From positions 4,030,501 through 4,094,500 of the forward strand of contig OY848928.1 in assembly GCA_963693285.1 (NCBI GenBank): a DNA stretch of 64,000 nt, given 5' to 3'. A program made the translations under genes and the position numbers. This stretch comes from Xestospongia muta (Eukaryota; Porifera; Demospongiae; Haplosclerida; Petrosiidae). Below are positions 37,039-48,290 of the stretch, in pieces. The notes under the pieces are model-generated. The model was not told the origin of the DNA, made no database searches, and saw only the letters and a list, made by a program, of their open reading frames with translations. Position 1 is the first letter of the stretch. Every line of letters begins with the position of its first letter.

Positions 37039-38157
37039 ACTGGCTTAGTAAAATGTTGGGTGGGGCTGACAATGTTATTCCAAATAGATGGTAGTCTATC
37101 CGATGATGGTTATGAATCTCATTATTTAGTTAATGAATATTGCTGTTATTAAAATTGTTTATAGCAACCTGTCAATAACATAGTCCATAGTAGCGATGAT
37201 ATCATAATGATGTCATCACATACTTGAATAAATTATAGTGAATAGTGATAACTTGTAATAGACATTGCAATAAATCACTGATGACTATCAGTGCAATTAA
37301 CAAATCCATATATTTATAAACACACCAATAAACCATATACATGCAAGTTAAACAAAACATGTACATAAGACTACATTAAATATATAGTCAGGTAGCCCAT
37401 ACTACACTCAATGCAGACACAACTAATACATGCAACTTTATCACTCTGTGGAACCTATGATACTGTATTAATGGCACTTGTAGTGTCATACTAATATAAT
37501 AACATTATTTAACCTCTTTATTGAGGGCACTTTTCATGTTTCAATGTTACTGCTGTGGGGATTAGGTTTCATTAACATAAAATACAATCAATATAGATAT
37601 TTGCTTGCATATTTGAACACACTAATACATATTGCACTCATGACATCACACTACTCAAATATCTATCACACCCATAGTCACAGACACACACTCATAGTAC
37701 ACTCGCCCACTCAAAGCCACTTCATTATATAACTGTGCAACTGAACTAAATAGAAACTACCACACACACAATATTGAATTTATTCACATTACACTTCCCA
37801 ATACAAACTAGTAGCTTCACGTTACAAGCGGAGACATTCCTTTGTACTATATCATACTATTGTCATTAAAATAACTACATTCTTCTCAAAAATTCAATAA
37901 ATATAACATCTATTAGATGTCCTGGGGAAAATATTACAAACATAAAGATATGGAGTATTTGGAAATAGAAAGAAACACAATAAACCACCAAACATTGTAA
38001 AATCATGTAAAAGTGATACAACAAAACAGTGCTATTGTACTATGTCAGTGAGCATTGGTTGTGTACAACGACAAAGTCACATGACGATCACATGACTCAA
38101 AAGTTTAAAAACAATATTATAGTCTATAATGTTAGGCCTGGTTGCTATGGTGACAAG
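37039..38157. other. Intergenic region, kinesin promoter side and HOMER 3' side
   Basis: About 1.1 kb of AT-rich DNA. It should contain the kinesin promoter at the left and the HOMER 3' UTR at the right. No coding, RNA or mobile feature recognised. Confidence 0.5.
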
Positions 38158-38624
38158 CTAGTTTTGAAGGTTGCTAGACATTTCTTGATGAAGAGAGACA
38201 AGATGTTGAAGTTGTTCTCCCAAAAGAGAATGCTTCTCTCTGATAATCAGGAGTTGTGCTCGGTTAGAGGATGTCATCTCTGATACTTGGCTTTGTGACT
38301 CAGACAGCTTTGTTTGTAAAACCTGTTTCTCTCTTGTTGCCTCCTAAACACATAATTAATAAGAAGTTGATTATATAATGATGACAACATTACATTTAAT
38401 TTCTCTTGGGTAGCAGACAGTGATCCTTGAAGTCTTGTTACTTCCTAATAAGGAAGTTAGATTAGAGGTGTTCACTTATTTAGTAAATAGGGGTTACCTC
38501 TCTTTTTGATTCCAAGTCAGTTTGTACTGAAGACAGACAATCTTTTAGTTCTTCGTTTTCTTTCTTCATACTTTCAAGTTCTTCAGGTGAGCTAGCTGCT
38601 TCAAGTTCAGACACCTACATTAGA

Positions 38625-38680
<56 letters not shown>

Positions 38681-40919
38681 TCATTATCCTATCAATTATG
38701 CAGTACTTTTTTCTTCAATTGATCACACTCCTCTTTGTATTTCTGTAATTGTCTCTTCCATTCTGCTACATGTAGTGTACTCTCCTCAAGAGCGGCAGTC
38801 AACATGGCATTATTATTTCGTAATGTTTGCATCTCTGTCTCCCATTTCTTCACATTCTGAGCACTATATTGAGACATATAATATTATATTAAGAGAGTCA
38901 AGTAATACAACTTACCTGCTTGCTAAAGCTACTTTCAATTTACTGTTTTCGAATTTGAGAGAATCAATTTGTTGATCAAGTGGTACTTGTTTGGCTGAAG
39001 GGTTATGAGATTTGGGATTACCAGAAGCCTACAAAAACAAATAGCATCAAAAAATAAAACAAGAACAACAATACAAACACTACAGTCAATTTTAGTATAT
39101 TCTTACTTCGTCATTGTGTTTTTCAGTACCATTAACAACACTTGAATTAACAGGAATTGATGTGGTGCTTGTTGATATGCTTGATGTGGTACCAGCTGTT
39201 ACAATAGTGGTAACAGTCGATGATAGAGAAGTAGAAGAGATTGGTGGATGGACAACACGAGGGTGAGAAAATTTAGTGTGTACTTCGTTGACTTTTGTAT
39301 CAGGTTCTTTGTCTGATTTGGTACTTGATTCATCACCAGTTGAAGCACTTCGTGTTGGACTTGTTACTTCATCACTGCTAAATAAAAAAGGATGGCATTA
39401 GAGTTGTTCTCTCTCTCTCTCTCTCTCACTTTGTATTAATGCTAGTATTGGTGGTAGGATTTGTACTGCTGGGTCTAGTAATATCACTAGTTACTGCTGG
39501 AGTTGGCGTTGAAGATAGTTCTGATAAAGATCTTTGCTTCTTTCGTTCTTCCAAGAGAGCTTTAGCAGCAGTCTTTGCCTCCATGAACTTATCTGAAAAC
39601 TAGATAAGAAACAAATTGAAAGTAAAATTGATGTTAATAGGATGTATGAAGTCTTTAACATCAAACGATACTGAGGCCATCAAAGACGAATAAATTATCA
39701 TGAAAACATTTCACAGATTAACTTGAAAAGGGAACACTAACAAAGGAAGCAGTTATATGAGGTCATGAAGCCTGTCCAATATCTACATGTCATTTGGCAA
39801 TAATTTATACTTGCCATATCAAACAACCTCAACATAAGTTTCCTGTACTACTAATGTCATGTCTGCCACATCCCACTAAACTAACAAACTCACTTGAACT
39901 AGATCTTTCTCTGAACCAAACCCCAGACCATACACTGTGTTAGCGCGATGATCAGACCATTGACCAAATTTGGGTGACGTCTTAGTGAAAGTCATATTAG
40001 CAGTCACGGTGCTGTTCACTAGAGCCTGTGATAAAGAGGAAATAGTAGTAACTAATACAATTCTCCTAGTTGTACATAGTTTATGATAATTAACATTGCT
40101 ATCATGCTAACTATGTACTTAAACAAGCAATGCTGAATAGCTAACATCCCAAAGATCAGCAACACGGATCTTTGAGTATCTCAATCAATTTACAATAAAA
40201 TACTTGTCATATCTTGTTGTCTATGCTCTTCTCTAACTGCAATAAAATATATTGGAATTGTTATTTAAAAATAACTAGTGTCAGCTGAAACAACATACCA
40301 AGTAAAAAATATTTGCAAAATGTACTCTAAACTAACACTACCATTCCACACAAAAGACACTAGTAAGTGTTCTAACAATACAATATAATACTATTCCCAG
40401 AGGGCTAACTAACTCACAAAATCCACTATAAACACGTATCTATAATACACACACTATCATAATACTAGATTTACTTTGCCTCCATCTATTGCTATAATAC
40501 GATATGTCTTCCTGGTTGGGTCATGATAATAAGCTACTGGAACAGCTGTCGATGAGGAAGGTAGCCATTTTTTCTTAGTCTCAGGATCAATTTGAAAGAC
40601 GTGTGCTTTTACTGTTAACACTGCTTTCTCTCTGTCAAATAAAGGGAACAGTAACTATTAGAAATATGCTACTTATATTAACTGGTACATTGATCACACT
40701 AAATAACTTGCCATTCTTTCATTAGTAAATAGAGTACTCTATTATGTCATAAGCCATTAATATGGTACACATCATTTAATTCTCTGTATCTATTAGTTAT
40801 TATAAACTATTGGAATTATAAGTTGTCTATATATACTTGGTATCTAATGTTTATATAATATTACTAGTTGTCTTTGAAAAATAACAAAATTTACTAAACT
40901 GTACTGCTACTCACCCCAT
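38158..40919 (-). CDS. HOMER1: HOMER scaffold protein (EVH1 plus coiled coil)
   Basis: Coding starts in a tiny exon (40919-40915, ATG GG) that splices to 40631-40475, giving [20 protein letters not shown], which aligns with the vertebrate HOMER start. The EVH1 domain continues: [80 protein letters not shown] Ser/Thr-rich middle follows. The long C-terminal coiled coil ([40 protein letters not shown]) ends [20 protein letters not shown] at 38158-38160. HOMER tetramers link PPxxF-bearing receptors, IP3 and ryanodine receptors and SHANK under the plasma membrane; a sponge has no synapses but does have these partners. The EVH1 region is close enough to exclude ENA/VASP. A GA microsatellite lies in an intron at 38625-38673. 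Confidence 0.92.
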
Positions 40920-41442
40920 TTTACTGTGTTCAGCAATACCCTCCAAATTACAGTAACCTAGAGAACATGAAAATGGGTCATCTTACAGTGTGATCTAATG
41001 TCCTGAGATAGTGTTGACCAACGCCCACTATTGCCAGCTGCTCAGACGCTGCCAAGTTGGATACACGGTCGTAGCACTTACCTCTCTAAAATATCTCCTC
41101 TCACTCGAGAGATCTGTTGTGTTCCTGCTAAATGGACAGGTCTTGAAACAAAGAAACAAGGAAGGATTCGAGTAGTATAGTCACAACAAATTTGCAACAC
41201 CCCCAAACATAACCACACCCAAATCAAAGAAACAAATTACCATGGCAACAGACATTTAAGGCGTGTCGGCACTAAACTAAAAATAGAGATTACGTAATTC
41301 GTAATCTATTTATAGATCTAGTATGTAATAGAGACACGTCAACACTTCCACGTACTGGTTGATGATAGCTACTACAGGACGGTCAGTCAGCTCTTGCCAT
41401 AATAGTTAAACAGTCGTCACTTAGGACTAAGAATCAGGCAAG
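40920..41442. promoter_or_regulatory. Divergent promoter region, HOMER / CREB3-like, with bZIP sites
   Basis: 523 bases between the two start codons. TTACGTAA (41290-41297) is a palindromic bZIP site. CACGTCA (41335-41341; TGACGTG on the other strand) is the core of the unfolded-protein-response element that CREB3/ATF6/XBP1-type factors bind. As the right-hand gene encodes such a factor, self-control is possible. Confidence 0.5.
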
Positions 41443-43350
41443 ATGGCTACTGATAGCATTTTGCCTTTAACTGTCGACAATACTTCACACAATGTTGATC
41501 CTTTGCTAGATCTTGATTCCATTCTCTTATCAACTGATTTCTCAGCTAATGATGCCCTCTTGTCTGGACTACTAGCTACAGACCAAGTAAGAGGTCATCT
41601 TTAATAGCCACTCTCACTCACTACTTTGTATTTTAGGATTTCTTGAATGATTTGTTCAACCCCCCCGATACTGTTGAGCCTAACCCTTTGTTACCCAACC
41701 CAACACCACCATTCCATGCTGTATCATCCCCAACATTAATGACTATAGACTCTGTCACTGCATATCCAATGTATTTACCACACGAACCCTATCAACCACC
41801 AGGAGAAATGACTATGTACGATCATTCCCCACACAGCAGCGAAGACCAATATTCTCCCCCTTGGAGCACAGGGGGTAGTACCTCCGGACTTGGTCCCACA
41901 GTCTCTGAGCATTCTTTTAGTACTTCACCTGGACCAAAAAGTAGTCCTGAAGAGAAAGGAGGGTGGTTTGGATCAGAGATACCTATCACTCAAATGATAG
42001 ATCCTTTAACTGGACTTCCTAATATGGAAACAGTTTCTAAAGATATACACATTGATGTTGGTAAGTATATCTCAAAATGGCCTCAAATAACTAGCACCTA
42101 AGCAAACAATTTTCTTTTTTGATCGATACATTAGTCAATAAGCCACACCTTCAAATAATTCGTACTTTTATATAGAATTTGATGAGGAACTAGAGGAGGA
42201 GGAGGAGGAGGAAGAAAAATCAACTGAACTCAAAAAGGGACGTTCTTCAGAAAGGAAGACAGGTTCACTAACTTTAACAGAAGAGGAACAAAAATTATTA
42301 GCTGAAGAAGGCATTCATTTACCAACTGACATGCCATTAACTAAGGTAAGGTCATGTGGTTATCATGTGATTGGTCACATGACTTATATGTTGCAGGCAG
42401 AGGAACGTCATTTAAAACGAGTTCGTCGGAAGATCAAAAACAAACAGAGTGCTGCAGAAAGTCGAAAGAGAAAGAAAGAATATGTAGATGGACTGGAAAA
42501 GAGAGTCGAGAAATGTACGGCACAAAATTTGTCATATAAAAAGAAGATACAAAACCTGGAAGAGGAAAATAAGTGAGTCGTTATTACATGACACAATAGC
42601 TTTGAAATATTCTTGTTCTTTAGGTCACTGTTAAGTCAGTTAAGAAGACTTCAGGCTCTTGTTTCTCAATATAATCCCACTAAAGTACAGACTGGTAGCT
42701 TCCTCATGGTAAGTGTATAATACTATCTAGTTCATTTCATTACCAAACATGTAACAATATACTTGTATTATAAATGCTGAGTCAACTTGTTAAATAATTA
42801 TAACTGTTCTCGTTTGTCTAGATTTTGGTATTATCTTTCTCTCTTCTTATTGTACCTCGTGTCTATTCTCCTCAATCTCACGCTGTCTATACTAGTCTTG
42901 GTTAGTTATTGTTATGGAATACACAATATTATACAGTGATCCTGTTGTAGGTCGATCTCGTACACTACTTGATGTACCAGCTGATGAGTTTGGCAATCTC
43001 ATTGATCCAAACACTGGACAGGTAATTTACTAAGAAGACAGATTTTAATATTACTTCTAATGATGTAATGTTTAATGATGCGTTTCTGTTTTGTGCATTC
43101 CAAGAGTAGTCTTGTTATTAATAAACTGTCTGCATTGTAAATTCATTTTCACCTTGCATGTAATAAGGAAGTGCCTCAACTGCTTTATTTTGGTCTTTGC
43201 ATTATAGATAATGTTTGTGTTTCTTTATAGATTGTTAATGACAGAGGTGTATCAGCAGTACCTCCTCCTCCGTGGAGATTTCAAAGTCCAGTTGTCAATA
43301 TGAACTCATCTCCTCACTTATCTTCCAGTGTAAACTCACCAGACTTATGA
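41443..43350 (+). CDS. CREB3L: CREB3/OASIS-family membrane-bound bZIP transcription factor
   Basis: Eight exons: 41443-41586, 41637-42060, 42176-42345, 42397-42572, 42624-42708, 42822-42900, 42951-43021 and 43231-43350 (1269 nt, 422 aa). The acidic N-terminal activation region begins [20 protein letters not shown]. The OASIS hallmark [20 protein letters not shown] precedes the basic region ([20 protein letters not shown], then [10 protein letters not shown]) and the leucine zipper ([20 protein letters not shown]). One transmembrane helix follows ([19 protein letters not shown]). The short luminal part has an R-x-x-L site ([10 protein letters not shown]) of the kind cut by site-1 protease. Family role: released from the ER/Golgi by regulated proteolysis to drive secretory-capacity or stress genes. 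The palindromic CRE between nucleobindin and NADK would be a plausible target type. Confidence 0.92.
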
Positions 43351-43519
43351 TAATCTCTTTATTGTTTTATAATAAATGTCCTGTCTGTGACTCTTTCTTA
43401 ATAATGTAGTATTAACAATAATAATAATTATTAATAACTAATGAGCCACGCCCGTAAATTCAACTGTTAACGAGCTCCACCCAAGATTAACACCCAAACA
43501 GCCAAACTTAACTGAAAAG

Positions 43520-45307
43520 ATGGCAGTTTTACTAACTCGAGAAAATCAAGACAATAGACCTAATCCTTCTAATTTGCCTCAAGTAACAGTACGCAACTTA
43601 CCCGTCTCAACTCCTGAGAGATTTCAGGCTGGTATCGTAACAGGACGTACATCCAATGTCTATAGTTGTGATAATCCTGGTAGAGAAGTGTTTTGGAAAA
43701 GTAACTATGAGAGGTACAACTTGAATGGATGGAAAGCTACTAAGTTTCCAATTCTATGTTGTTTTTGCAGGAGACAAAGTCAGTTGAGTGATGGAGGATT
43801 CCATGGTCCATTGGGTCAGAAATACCAAGAAGTGGGTGATGTTGAACTTGATGATAAAACTTTGATTCTACAAGGACTAGGCCAAGTGTGCTGCTGTATC
43901 ACTATAACACACATATTATATATTTCTTCACTAGATGCATACACAACCATTAGAACAGACTACCAAAAATCTGAAGGCAAACAATGAAGGAGACATTTTA
44001 AGTCCAATGCCAACTCTTCGAGCTCGAACTCCATCTCAGTTTCCAGATAAGCTCTTAGATCTTCATTCTGAATTAGGCAGAGTAGAGTAAGTTTTTATAG
44101 ATTCTTTGTACATCTTTGATGTTCCTTAATATAGCTCACAATTAGATCAAGTTAGAAAGGGACGTGGATTATTTCATATGTTTCAAGATGAACAGAAGAG
44201 AAAAGTATGATATGCCAAAAATATATAATGTTCTTTCATTAGGTAAGATAGGAAATTGCAGCAAAACAATTGGCTGAAAAACAGGCAAAAGCTAAATCTG
44301 GTGAATTGCTACAAGCAACAGTACAAGATCCACAAGACTCATCATTACCTTCTACTGCCCAACAAGAGCAGTAAGTGACTGTCATCTCAAAGAGATTGTA
44401 ATGAGGTGTGTGTATATGATAGGTTGGTGAGTATTACTGATGAGGAGAAAACAATTGATGAAGTGTAAGTTACCTAAAGAGCATATTCTAATATTAGACT
44501 TGGAATTCAGCTTAAATTATATTCTAGAGAACTGAGTTATTATAAATTGTGTGTTCTGGTTTGGATTCTTGAGTGTATGAAATTGGAGTCTCCAAATTAT
44601 ATGCCAAGTCTGCACTCCTTCTGGCAAACAAACAAGTAATGATCATATGTATTTCCTAGCTATAATGTTATGACATCATTTCTTTAGGCCTGCTATTATT
44701 GAAGAGAAAGGACGTAGAGTTTATGAAAGAACTATGACTTCATTAAAACAATGGGATCAACTGGTTCTATCTAAAGATAGCCATACAAATATAGTACCTT
44801 CTATAAAGAAGGAGTCCATTAATCATATGAGGCCTTCATCTAAATTGGAACGTCTTAAGAATGAAGAGCAAAGACTTCGTAAACAAAAGAAACTGAGTGT
44901 ATGTTTTAGTAAATAAAATGTGATAGAAATATTCTTTGCTTTTCTCTAGCCTGAACAATTGGAGAAATTGAAGCAAATGATTGAAGAAGAGCTCAATCAT
45001 TCTAAAAAGAAGTCTAGAAACTCCATTAAGCAACTCATGGAGGTAGATACCATCAACTTTTAATGTGCTGAATTATGTTATCTATTTTCTTTATAGGCTA
45101 AAACTAAGCAACGTTATACTCCTAAGTTACCAAAAATTACTCCTGTCCCTATCGTGACTCTGGATACTGACACTGTTCGGCATAACTTTGCTTCTGTTGA
45201 TGATGACCGCGGTATGATTGTGCATGAACAGTTGTCAGTAATGTCTAGGTGAGTAGTACACAAAAGATTGTTTTTTAGATCAGAGTATGGATACTGTGTG
45301 TTTCTTG

Positions 45308-45348
<41 letters not shown>

Positions 45349-45894
45349 CATGTATGTAGGGAACGCCAGGAGGCATTAGAACAGCGGTTTTCATCCCTTC
45401 AAGTATCTGGTAATATGTGGACAGATCTTAATCACATGAGACAAGGAGTGGAAATTGAAACAACAATAATGGCGCACAATAAATTGATGATGAACTACAA
45501 CTGGTAAAACCTGCATGTGAAACTGGTTGACTAGACAATGATTTTATCTTGTTTGTAGGCTAGCAGAACTTGAGTCTACGTTACCAGTTGGAGTCCACTC
45601 TAATCAATATTGTCAAGATCTCTTACAGCAACTAGCTAGTCTTCAACAGTATATGAGACAAGTTGGTCCTCAAAAAATGTCACAGGAAAAATTAATATCA
45701 GTGTTGAGTTTGTTGAGACCTTGGGAGCTGGCAGCACCAACCATTGCAGCTACTGTTGAGGTATAGTTTATATGCAACAGAATAATTATATGTCTTTTCT
45801 TTATTAGTTTATTATACATCATGTCATTTATATTGTTCCTGAAGATTATCAATTATGGTTAGAGTATCATATCAAGAAACAATCGTTACAGTGA
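43520..45894 (+). CDS. Coiled-coil protein, family not recognised
   Basis: Starts MAVLLTRENQDNRPNPSNLP, 170 bases after the CREB3-like stop. Exons 43520-43885 (donor GGCCAA|GTGTGC) and 43935 onward (MHTQPLEQTTKNLK) are in phase, and about seven more lead to YHIKKQSLQ-stop at 45892-45894. Visible traits: a Cys-rich patch (FPILCCFCRR), LHSELGRV, RRVYERTMTSLKQWDQLVLS, and a long basic charged helix (SSKLERLKNEEQRLRKQKKL ... EQLEKLKQMIEEELNHSKKK). The C-terminal half (RQEALEQRFSSLQVSGNMWT, LLRPWELAAPTIAATVEFII) looks like a conserved ciliary or cytoskeletal coiled-coil protein of the CCDC type, but I cannot assign it. A CT tract forms the acceptor tract before 45361. Confidence 0.7.
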
Positions 45895-46243
45895 ACGTAT
45901 AGAACCAGACTTAACTATAAGCAACTAAGCATACATTTTCCAACAATATTACCAATACCATATGTAGAATATTTTCAATAGCTTATAACCATTTAATTTA
46001 CTGCAGTGTTGAATCACAAAAAAATTATTATAAGATACAAGTAGGATTTTGCATTTTATTTTGAACTTTTTAAAACAAATATTATTTAATATTTGCTAAT
46101 GTACATCAATCTAATTTTATAAAGCAATAGAAAAGTTATGCATGCATGTACAGATCAGAGAGATTTAAGTAACTCATGTAGACTATTTGTCAAAACTGTT
46201 AATTATGCAATTGCTAAAACAAAGTTATCCAACACTACATTAA
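45895..46243. other. Convergent intergenic stretch
   Basis: AT-rich 3' flanks of the coiled-coil gene and the ZU5-CARD gene. Nothing else seen. Confidence 0.5.
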
Positions 46244-48290
46244 TTACTTGTTTTCATTTTGTAGCAGGCTAATCATTTTAGCTCCAATATCCTTCAGAGC
46301 TTTGTCGGTTTGTCTTTGAAGGAAATCACAAATTTTCTTTAGATATTCGACTGAATTGTCATCAGCTTCTAGCCAACTCTGTATTCCCTCAACAATAATG
46401 TTAGCCTTGTCATAATCTCTGCTACTCATACTTGTAACATCCTTCTTAACTTTTGATGCTATCAGTTTAGCAGCAAGAAGCCTGTTGACAATGCGAAGGG
46501 GATCAGTTTCAATAGCATCACAAAGATCAGCAGAATGGGTTTGAAATATTTCAAATGGATCACAGTCATCTAATAAATGAAATGATAGTTTGTTGTATTG
46601 TTGTTCTTAGGATTACTTATTGTCTGAGGTGAAATTGACTTGTCTTCAGCCAAAACTTGGTCAGCTTTTTCGTAATTTTCCAAAACTGTATCTATTGATG
46701 ATGTGAATGAAATATACTACAACAGCTAATTATTGGAGAAACATTAAGCCAATATATTTGCCATGACATTTGACAAGAAGCCTGAGTAATTAGCCTTAGG
46801 GACAGTTTAGATGTAAGTACAGAGGATGAAATAAGGCTCATGAATGTCGAAACAAATTGCTTTTTGCTCTACTATTCTCACATTTTAGTTTGACAAACAG
46901 AATAGTATAATTGACTATTATACAAAAAATATGAAAATGTTTGAGGATTTCATTTTAATTGGTACTGCCTAATAATATACATGCAATAATTTGTTAACTT
47001 GATCACGTATTGTACATGTAGATGGTTAACTCATTGCACAAAGTGCATTAAACTCACCAGTGATGGATAGACTTCGAGAAATACAAATCTTCAGGTCATC
47101 TGGCTCCACTCCTTGTAATGAAAAATTGTAATTAATCATCCTTGCAGTATCAGGACCAGGATCAGCAATTATATTGAAGGAAATTAATGGGAAAAGGGGA
47201 GCGATTCGTGCAGCACACCTGTCCAATTCACTCTTATCAAGCTAAATTGGTATTAATTATGTAATAACAATTTCAAATATAACTCACTCGTGATAGGGCC
47301 TTGCGAGTAACAATACTCCATCCATTACCAAGGTTAATTTGTTCCTCTCCAAGTTCTAATTCAATATACCCATTAGGATCTTTAAAGATGAAGGGAGCAT
47401 TGACAACTATTTCAGCATCTTTTGGAATAGACTTCTTAAAATACTAAGTCAAAAATATATTTAGTCACATCACTGTTATATAATTTAAACAATACCTCCA
47501 GTAGAGCATTTAGATTTTTAACAACCACAAAGTTTGCTGACCACTCGCGGTCATAGCATTCAACTTGATATACCACTTGACTTAAATATTTGCTATGAGG
47601 AGGTGAGTTACTAACAGGAGATTCATCTAAAGTGACAACAAGCATTTCTCAATAGCATAGTAAAGCATTTTACCTTGTACTAGTTGTAACGACTCTTTAA
47701 TAATAGAATCAGTTTCAGATGGTTCTTGCGCTATGGGTACAAATGCAGATTTATCATTAGAGGTGGTTCTTATAGAACTACCTTTGATTAATTCAACAAA
47801 TGACTCTGTTTGTTCTTCAGATGATCCCAACAACCACCAGATTGGATGAGTGATTGATTTAATGATTCCATACAAAGAAAAGTAAGAGAAAGAGATGCTA
47901 CCATAATCATTGCCAACATTAAACTGTCCTCCTTCTTGTAGCTGAAAGCAATAGCAGGAATCAGGTTGATAAAGATCAGCTGTAACAAAACTCAGATAAG
48001 TAGTGTGGTCTTGAGTTATCAGGTGTGCACAGTGTTGGATCTCTAATGTAACTGGTTGAAGAAGTGGCTTAGAAGCAAATACATAATATACAGCACTGAC
48101 TAATTCTGTCCCTTCAGGCAATATGTACAGTCCACTAACCAGAACTTCCACATTTATATCACAAATCTCATTTGAAGATGACAAAGTGTCTTGAGGAACA
48201 GTAATTCTTAAACCATATTCTTCCCAGTTAATAAGCTGACGAGAATCTCCTTGAATTTGGAATAAATTCGTACCTCCTGTGCACAAACTA
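46244..48290 (-). CDS. ZU5 plus CARD protein, probable innate/cell-death adaptor
   Basis: The exon from about 48270 to 47676 carries a ZU5 domain (GGTNLFQIQGDSRQLINWEE, YGLRITVPQDTLSSSNEI, SKPLLQPVTLEIQHCAHLIT). Exons at about 47627-47500, 47440-47290 and 47242-47060 follow, covering a middle region of unknown fold (SQVVYQVECYDREWSANFVV, ELGEEQINLGNGWSIVTRKA, FPLISFNIIADPGPDTARMI). The last exon (about 46572-46244) is a CARD-like bundle (FEIFQTHSADLCDAIETDPL, RIVNRLLAAKLIASKVKKD, YLKKICDFLQRQTDKALKDI) ending LLQNENK-stop. Small exons upstream (48360-48425, GATSLKLTESTEFSIVE) may belong to it, so the 5' end is open. It sits next to NLR-C in the same orientation and its CARD resembles the NLR-A one, suggesting shared signalling. 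Function inferred. Confidence 0.65.
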
